A stretch of 9,196 nucleotides of DNA from SZUA-217 sp034658975 (lineage in GTDB: Bacteria > Actinomycetota > Acidimicrobiia > Spongiisociales > ZC4RG35), in contig JAYEGJ010000090.1 of NCBI GenBank assembly GCA_034658975.1, positions 1-9,196 on the forward strand, read 5' to 3'. Positions 5,492-9,196 of this stretch are shown in pieces. Below the pieces are notes generated by a model. That model was given only the letters and a program-made list of their open reading frames with translations. It ran no database searches and was not told where the DNA came from. The stretch's first letter is position 1. Each line of letters begins with the position of its first letter. Position numbers and translations under genes: made by a program.

Positions 5492-6840
5492 GCCTGACCC
5501 AGTGGAAGCTTGATCGTGAAGGTGGTCCCGGATTCGGAGGAGCTGACAGTGATCTCTCCACCGACGCGGCCGATGATGGTGTGAACCGTGTGAAGCCCCA
5601 GTCCCGTACCTTTGCCGGGTTCCTTGGTGGTGAAGAACGGATCGAAGATCCTGTTAGCGACATCGTCGGGCATGCCTTCGCCATTGTCGGCTACTTCGAT
5701 GACGACCGCATCGGGTTCATTGCGCGCCGAGATTCGTAGAGTCCCGCCGTCGGGCATGGCGTCGGCCGCGTTGTCGATGAGATTGGTCCACACCTGGTTG
5801 AGGTCCCTGCCCGGAGCCTCGACCTTGGCCAGATCATCGGGGAAGTCGGTCAAGACCTCTATGTCCCCGAGTTTGTACTTGAGCAGGACGAGAGTGTCCT
5901 CGATGCCCTCGGTCGGCACTATCTCCTGAATTGGGGCCTGATCCAGATACGAGTACTCCTTGACGATGCGGACCAACTCGGAGATCCTCTTGGCTCCGAT
6001 GGTGACCTCGCCCAGCACCTGTTCGGCCATCGTCGTCAGCGCAAGCCAGCGTGCGAAGTGAGGCGCGATGTCAGGGCTCATGTCATCTACGACCGAGCCG
6101 AGCAGTTCCGACGTCCATCCGGCATCGACCAGGGACGGCGCCAACTCCCAGGCATCCGCGATGTCCAGCCCATCCAGCCACTCAGCGATCACATCCTCCG
6201 CATCACTTCGCTCTAGAGAGCTCATCTTCTCCGGGGGTTCCGGCGACGGGAGGTCGGCTCCGTCGCCAAGGGACCTCGTCAAGACCGCAGCTTCGCTACC
6301 CAGTTCGTCGTAGACGCGCCGTAGCTCCTGGGTGCTGCGTCCTACGGCGGCCGCTGGATTGTTGAGCTCGTGCATCAGTTGGGCGGCCATGCGTCCGAGG
6401 GCCGCCATCCGCTCCTCGTGGCGAAGCGTCTCCTCAGTGTCTCGCAGGCGCGAGGTGACCGTGTGGAACATGCGGCGGACCACGCGCGGATCACCCAGCA
6501 AATCCTCAAATGCCGACACCGGGATCTTCACCACGAGGGACTTCGCCGAACTCGAGACCGTGGCCGTGCGAGGCGCCTGAGCGAGGAGAGCTGTTTCTCC
6601 TACGACATTGCCGGGGCTAATCCGAGCAAGCTCGACCTCCTTATCAGCACCGCGCTTGGTGACGACAAGCTCACCTTCCACCAGGACATACATTTCTTCT
6701 GACTCGCTGCCTTCCTCGATGATCACGGTGTCCTGGTCGATCTCCAACTGTTCGGAGCCCCCGCACACCTTCTCGAGCAGGTCGTCCGAGAGGCCTTCGA
6801 AATAGGGCAGCCGGCGGAGAATGTCAGCGGTTGATGTCAC
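5488..6840 (-). CDS. Histidine kinase with N-terminal cyclic-nucleotide-binding domain
   Basis: The soluble 450-residue kinase has no membrane segment. Residues 8-125 are a CRP-type cNMP-binding domain; the phosphate-binding cassette G-E-T-A-L-L-A-Q-A-P-R-T-A (81-93) keeps the Glu and the phosphate-contacting Arg (E82, R91). A helix leads to the H-box M-H-E-L-N-N-P with the phospho-acceptor H157. A long helical insert (about 205-300, with E-W-L-D-G and E-L-A-P-S-L-V-D-A-G-W) separates it from the HATPase domain. That domain has the N-box N-L-I-D-N-A-A-D-A-M (353-362), G1 D-N-G-E-G-M (385-390), F-box F-D-P-F-F-T-T-K (399-406) and G2 G-T-G-L-G-L (411-416). All catalytic motifs are intact. It probably phosphorylates the receiver of the gene just upstream, under control of cAMP, cGMP or another nucleotide. 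The GTG start overlaps the upstream stop (GTGA); no Shine-Dalgarno site is seen, which suggests translational coupling. Confidence 0.93.
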   Translation of the reverse strand: MTSTADILRRLPYFEGLSDDLLEKVCGGSEQLEIDQDTVIIEEGSESEEMYVLVEGELVVTKRGADKEVELARISPGNVVGETALLAQAPRTATVSSSAKSLVVKIPVSAFEDLLGDPRVVRRMFHTVTSRLRDTEETLRHEERMAALGRMAAQLMHELNNPAAAVGRSTQELRRVYDELGSEAAVLTRSLGDGADLPSPEPPEKMSSLERSDAEDVIAEWLDGLDIADAWELAPSLVDAGWTSELLGSVVDDMSPDIAPHFARWLALTTMAEQVLGEVTIGAKRISELVRIVKEYSYLDQAPIQEIVPTEGIEDTLVLLKYKLGDIEVLTDFPDDLAKVEAPGRDLNQVWTNLIDNAADAMPDGGTLRISARNEPDAVVIEVADNGEGMPDDVANRIFDPFFTTKEPGKGTGLGLHTVHTIIGRVGGEITVSSSESGTTFTIKLPLGQA

Positions 6841-8492
6841 AGAGAAGAGAGGTGCTGGTGCACGAACCGGATGGCAGTTGAACCCTCCCCGGTTGCTCCC
6901 GCCACCCTGCGAATCGAGCCATGGCGAACGTCACCGGCGACAAAGACTCCAGGCGTGGAAGTCTCTAGAGGGAGGGGATCGCGGTCGACGTTCCAGCCCT
7001 TGAGCTGTCCCAGGTCGGCCCCAGAGAGGACAAACCCGCGGTCGTCTAGCTGTACGAGATCGCCGAGCCAGTCGGTGTGCGCCTTTTGTCCTACGAAGAT
7101 GAAGACTGCTCCGGCTTCGTACTCGTTGGATTCCTCAGTCTTGATGTTCTGGAGCACGACCGATCTCAGATGAGTGTCACCCTTTGCCTCCAACAATCGG
7201 GTGTTCGACCGGACCGTGACCGACTCGTTGGCGTCGATGTTGTCGATCAGGTACTGAGACATCGTCTCGGCCAGATCGTCCCGTCTGATCAAGATCGTCA
7301 CGCTTGACGTGAATTTGGAGAGGAACAGGGCCGCCTGACCGGCCGAGTTGCCGCCGCCGATGACGAACATCGGCTGGTCGCGGTGGTAGTTCGCCTCGAT
7401 GTTCGAGGTGCCGTAGTAGACACCCGTTCCGGTCAACTCGTCGAGGCCGGGGGCCGAGAGCCTGCGATAGGCCACTCCGCTGGTGATGATCATCGCCTTG
7501 GCCGTGATCGTGTTGCCGTCGGCGAAATGAAGGATCTTGTAGGGATCCTTGCGTTCGACCTTGTCAACCTTGGCGGGCACGAGGATCTCGGCTCCGAGTC
7601 GCGTTGCCTGGGAGTAGGCCCGGCGGGCAAGGTCGGCCCCGCTTATGCCTTTGGGAAACCCGAGATAGTTCTCGATGAGAGTCGACTGTGCGGCCTGTCC
7701 GCCGGGAGCCGACGCCTCGATCAAGATGGTTTTCAAACCTTCCGATGCCCCATAGACAGCAGCCGCCAACCCGGCCGGGCCGGCCCCCACGATGGCGACG
7801 TCGTATGCGGGTGAACTTGCCTGGGACTTCAGTCCGATTCGGGCCGCCAACTCATCGGTTGTCGGGTTGAGGAGCGGATCTCCTTCCTCGAACAAGACGA
7901 GCGGCAGGTCCTTGATGGTTGCGCCCGCAGCCTCCATCAACGAGACAGCCTCCTCATCATCTTCGAGGGTCTGCGACTTGTACGGGATCTGGTTCATCGC
8001 CAGGAACGCCTTCAACTCAAAGGCAGGCTTGGACCACTCCTGTCCGATCACCCGGATGCCCTCATACCCGGGCCGGTATTGGGCATGCCAGTCGCTGAGA
8101 AGGTCATCGAGGATCGGATAGAGCATCTGGTCCGGCGGGTCCCAGGGCTTCATGATGTAGTGGTCGAGGCCGACATCGTTGATGGCGCTGATCGCCGCAT
8201 CAGTGTCCGCATAGGCCGTCAGCAGTGTCCTCCTGGCGGTGGGGAAGAGATCGAGTGAGGCGCGGAGTACGTCGACACCGCTGATCATCGGCATGCGTTG
8301 GTCGGAAACGATCAGGGCGACGGGTGTCTCGCGTAACGCCAGCTCCTTGAGGGTGTCGATTGCCTCTTGTCCACTGCCGGCCCCAACGATCCGATAGTCC
8401 GACGCGTAATGCGAACGGAGATCGCGCTGGACCGCCCGGAGGACCTCGGGCTCGTCGTCGGCGGCGAGGATTACCGGCCGGGGGCTGGTCAT
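6837..8492 (-). CDS. Response regulator fused to a thioredoxin-like domain and a thioredoxin-reductase-like flavoprotein
   Basis: The 551-residue product has three domains. Residues 6-125 form a receiver: D12-D13-E, phospho-acceptor D64 in S-D-Q-R-M-P, T92 and K115 in M-K-P-W-D. Residues 143-222 resemble the thioredoxin/glutaredoxin-like domain known from 'fused response regulator/thioredoxin-disulfide reductase' proteins (I-G-Q-E-W-S-K-P, then L-P-L-V-L-F). Residues 230-551 are a thioredoxin-reductase-like module with the FAD motif G-A-G-P-A-G (236-241), the NAD(P)H motif G-G-G-N-S-A-G (379-385) and G-D-V near the C-terminus. The CxxC of true thioredoxin reductases is replaced by G-T-S-N (361-364), and I find no Cys anywhere in the protein. 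It is therefore likely an NAD(P)H-dependent flavin oxidoreductase with another electron acceptor. Phosphorylation by the downstream kinase probably regulates it. The ATG start overlaps the zinc-finger gene's stop (ATGA), and its own stop overlaps the kinase start. Confidence 0.93.
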   Translation of the reverse strand: MTSPRPVILAADDEPEVLRAVQRDLRSHYASDYRIVGAGSGQEAIDTLKELALRETPVALIVSDQRMPMISGVDVLRASLDLFPTARRTLLTAYADTDAAISAINDVGLDHYIMKPWDPPDQMLYPILDDLLSDWHAQYRPGYEGIRVIGQEWSKPAFELKAFLAMNQIPYKSQTLEDDEEAVSLMEAAGATIKDLPLVLFEEGDPLLNPTTDELAARIGLKSQASSPAYDVAIVGAGPAGLAAAVYGASEGLKTILIEASAPGGQAAQSTLIENYLGFPKGISGADLARRAYSQATRLGAEILVPAKVDKVERKDPYKILHFADGNTITAKAMIITSGVAYRRLSAPGLDELTGTGVYYGTSNIEANYHRDQPMFVIGGGNSAGQAALFLSKFTSSVTILIRRDDLAETMSQYLIDNIDANESVTVRSNTRLLEAKGDTHLRSVVLQNIKTEESNEYEAGAVFIFVGQKAHTDWLGDLVQLDDRGFVLSGADLGQLKGWNVDRDPLPLETSTPGVFVAGDVRHGSIRRVAGATGEGSTAIRFVHQHLSSL

Positions 8493-8755
8493 GGAAGGAT
8501 CAGTTGGTCTTGAAAGCAGTAGCGCCAGGTTTCTCCGGGCTCAATGGATCGGATTACCGGATGGCCATGCTCCTGCCAGTGGCCGCGGGCGTGCCGATTC
8601 TTCGAGTTGTCGCAACAGCCGACCTGGCCGCAACCCAGACATGCCCTCAGGTGCACCCACGTATCGCCCATCGCGATGCATTGGTCGCAGACGGTCGACG
8701 TGGGCTCGGCAGGCGAGCCTAGATTCTCGAAGTGTTCACATGTTTCGACGCTCAT
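8489..8755 (-). CDS. UBP-type zinc-finger protein
   Basis: This 88-residue protein is nearly all a ZnF-UBP domain, the fold that in eukaryotic deubiquitinases binds the free C-terminal Gly-Gly of ubiquitin. Likely zinc ligands are C6 and H8, C23 and C26, C39 and C42, C47 or C48, and several of H55, H59, H63 and H65. The core runs W-V-H-L-R-A-C-L-x-C-G-x-V-G-C-C-D, then S-K-N-R-H-A-R-G-H and H-P-V-I-R-S-I-E-P-G-E, which is typical of the bacterial members. Ubiquitin itself is not expected here, so the partner is unknown. It is the first gene of the signalling operon and overlaps the flavoprotein gene by ATGA. AAGGG (8760-8764) lies 4 nt before the ATG, a short spacing. An ATG at 8759 is out of frame. 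Confidence 0.9.
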   Translation of the reverse strand: MSVETCEHFENLGSPAEPTSTVCDQCIAMGDTWVHLRACLGCGQVGCCDNSKNRHARGHWQEHGHPVIRSIEPGETWRYCFQDQLILP

Positions 8756-8759
8756 ACAT

Positions 8760-8764
8760 CCCTT
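8760..8764 (-). promoter_or_regulatory. Ribosome binding site for the zinc-finger gene
   Basis: On the minus strand AAGGG is followed by 4 bases and then the ATG at 8755. It is the only Shine-Dalgarno-like sequence near a start in the right-hand operon; the two genes that follow directly rely on overlapping stop and start codons. The spacing is shorter than usual, so its strength is uncertain. Confidence 0.45.
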
Positions 8765-8771
8765 GATACTT

Positions 8772-8798
8772 GAGTGGCCCGCTTATAGCGGGCCACTC
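8772..8798. repeat. Perfect 11-bp inverted repeat with a 5-base centre (terminator or operator)
   Basis: GAGTGGCCCGC (8772-8782) is followed by TTATA and its exact reverse complement (8788-8798). It lies in the 63-bp gap between the end of the CoxM-like gene and the start of the signalling operon, both on the minus strand. As RNA it would form a very stable hairpin and so could end the CoxM-like transcript, but on that strand it is followed by AAGTATC, not a U run. As DNA it could be an operator just upstream of the zinc-finger gene. On the minus strand the centre reads TATAAG with the next base, like a -10 box, but no matching -35 is seen. Confidence 0.65.
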
Positions 8799-8818
8799 GT
8801 CTGATTTGTTGGTGTTTC

Positions 8819-9196
8819 TTAGTCAGCCAGAGCCTGCTTGATGGCTCGTGCCGCATAGACCTTGGCAAGGTGGCTCTTGTACTCGACCGAACCGTACAGG
8901 TCCTCAAGCACCGTGACCCCGTCAGTGGCGTGTGCCGCCGCCGCCTCGATGGCCGCATCGGATCCGTCGGTGCCGACCAAAGCCTCGCCAACGGCGCTCA
9001 CGAGAGAGGGCGTCGTGCCCACTCCGGTGACAGCGACTCGGGCCGCTTCGATCGAACCGTTCGACTTCTTCACCCAGGCTGCTGCCCCCGCTACCGCGTA
9101 GTCGGAGCGGCCACCCCGGCGACCCAGCTTGTCGTAGGCGGAGCCTTCTCCGGCGCCGGCCTTTGGCACTCTCACCTCGACGAGGATCTCGTCCGG
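8819..9196 (-). CDS. CoxM/CutM-type FAD subunit of a molybdenum hydroxylase, C-terminal fragment
   Basis: The 125 residues visible are the C-terminal end of the medium, FAD-binding subunit of the xanthine dehydrogenase / CO dehydrogenase family; the N-terminal FAD domain lies beyond the right edge. Family signs are P-D-E-I-L-V-E-V-R-V-P at the edge, then G-S-A-Y-D-K-L-G-R-R-G-G and D-Y-A-V-A-G-A-A-A. These are followed by a G-V-G-T-T-P segment and the last helix with E-Y-K-S-H-L-A-K-V-Y-A-A-R-A-I. This C-terminal domain packs against the partner subunits and the FAD passes electrons from the Fe-S clusters to an acceptor. The substrate (CO, purine, aldehyde or other) cannot be judged without the large subunit. 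The gene ends in TAA, followed by the inverted repeat at 8772-8798. Confidence 0.88.
   Translation of the reverse strand, partial: PDEILVEVRVPKAGAGEGSAYDKLGRRGGRSDYAVAGAAAWVKKSNGSIEAARVAVTGVGTTPSLVSAVGEALVGTDGSDAAIEAAAAHATDGVTVLEDLYGSVEYKSHLAKVYAARAIKQALAD

Noticed and set aside
4398..5684. Longer version of the DUF2652 protein starting at 5684
   Set aside because: The extra 74 residues are an out-of-frame reading of the kinase's ATPase domain; the ATG at 5462 directly precedes the cyclase-like strand.
8782..8787. TATAAG on the minus strand as the -10 box of the signalling operon
   Set aside because: It is the loop of a perfect hairpin and no -35-like hexamer lies at the right distance; kept only as a note in the repeat entry.
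1..9196. tRNA, rRNA, riboswitch, CRISPR, insertion sequence or phage features
   Set aside because: No clover-leaf, conserved aptamer, spaced direct repeats, transposase or integrase reading frame was seen; the gaps are all under 80 bp.

Overview
The window is protein-dense, GC-rich bacterial DNA, with no RNA genes, insertion sequences, prophage genes or CRISPR arrays visible. Frequent GTG starts, weak or absent Shine-Dalgarno sites, GTGA/ATGA stop-start overlaps and family-level resemblances suggest a high-GC actinobacterium, perhaps an acidimicrobial-type lineage. That assignment is an inference; no marker gene here settles it.

Left block (1-2757, minus strand): a translationally coupled redox operon read right to left. 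It holds a zinc-free NADPH:quinone oxidoreductase-like MDR protein, a D-arginine-dehydrogenase-like FAD oxidoreductase, and the first ~226 codons of an FdhF/YdeP-type molybdopterin oxidoreductase that runs off the left edge. Both internal junctions are 4-base GTGA overlaps, and the last two genes start at GTG.

Middle block (2809-4370, plus strand): aat (leucyl/phenylalanyl-tRNA-protein transferase, N-degron pathway) diverges from the quinone oxidoreductase gene across a 51-bp gap. It is followed by a tandem universal stress protein whose first beta strand is encoded upstream of any usable start codon in its frame.

Right block (4398-8755, minus strand), the most interesting part: a four-gene signalling operon. 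In transcription order it encodes a UBP-type zinc-finger protein, a receiver domain fused to a thioredoxin-like domain and a thioredoxin-reductase-like flavoprotein, a histidine kinase with an N-terminal cyclic-nucleotide-binding domain, and a DUF2652 (class III nucleotide cyclase-like) plus SRPBCC fusion. The genes overlap by ATGA/GTGA or are bridged by a 10-codon mini-ORF that overlaps both neighbours. The kinase has an intact H-box and ATPase motifs, and the receiver has its phospho-acceptor Asp, so they look like a cognate pair. The flavoprotein contains no cysteine at all, so it cannot be a dithiol thioredoxin reductase. A plausible model is that the DUF2652 protein makes or binds a nucleotide, the kinase senses it, phosphotransfer controls a cysteine-free flavoprotein, and the zinc finger acts as a docking or metal/redox module.

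Right edge (8819-9196, minus strand): the C-terminal end of a CoxM/CutM-type FAD subunit of a molybdenum hydroxylase. It is separated from the signalling operon by a perfect 11-bp inverted repeat with a 5-base centre.

No gene-free stretch reaches 300 bp. The longest gaps (8756-8818, 3487-3563, 2758-2808) are described below.
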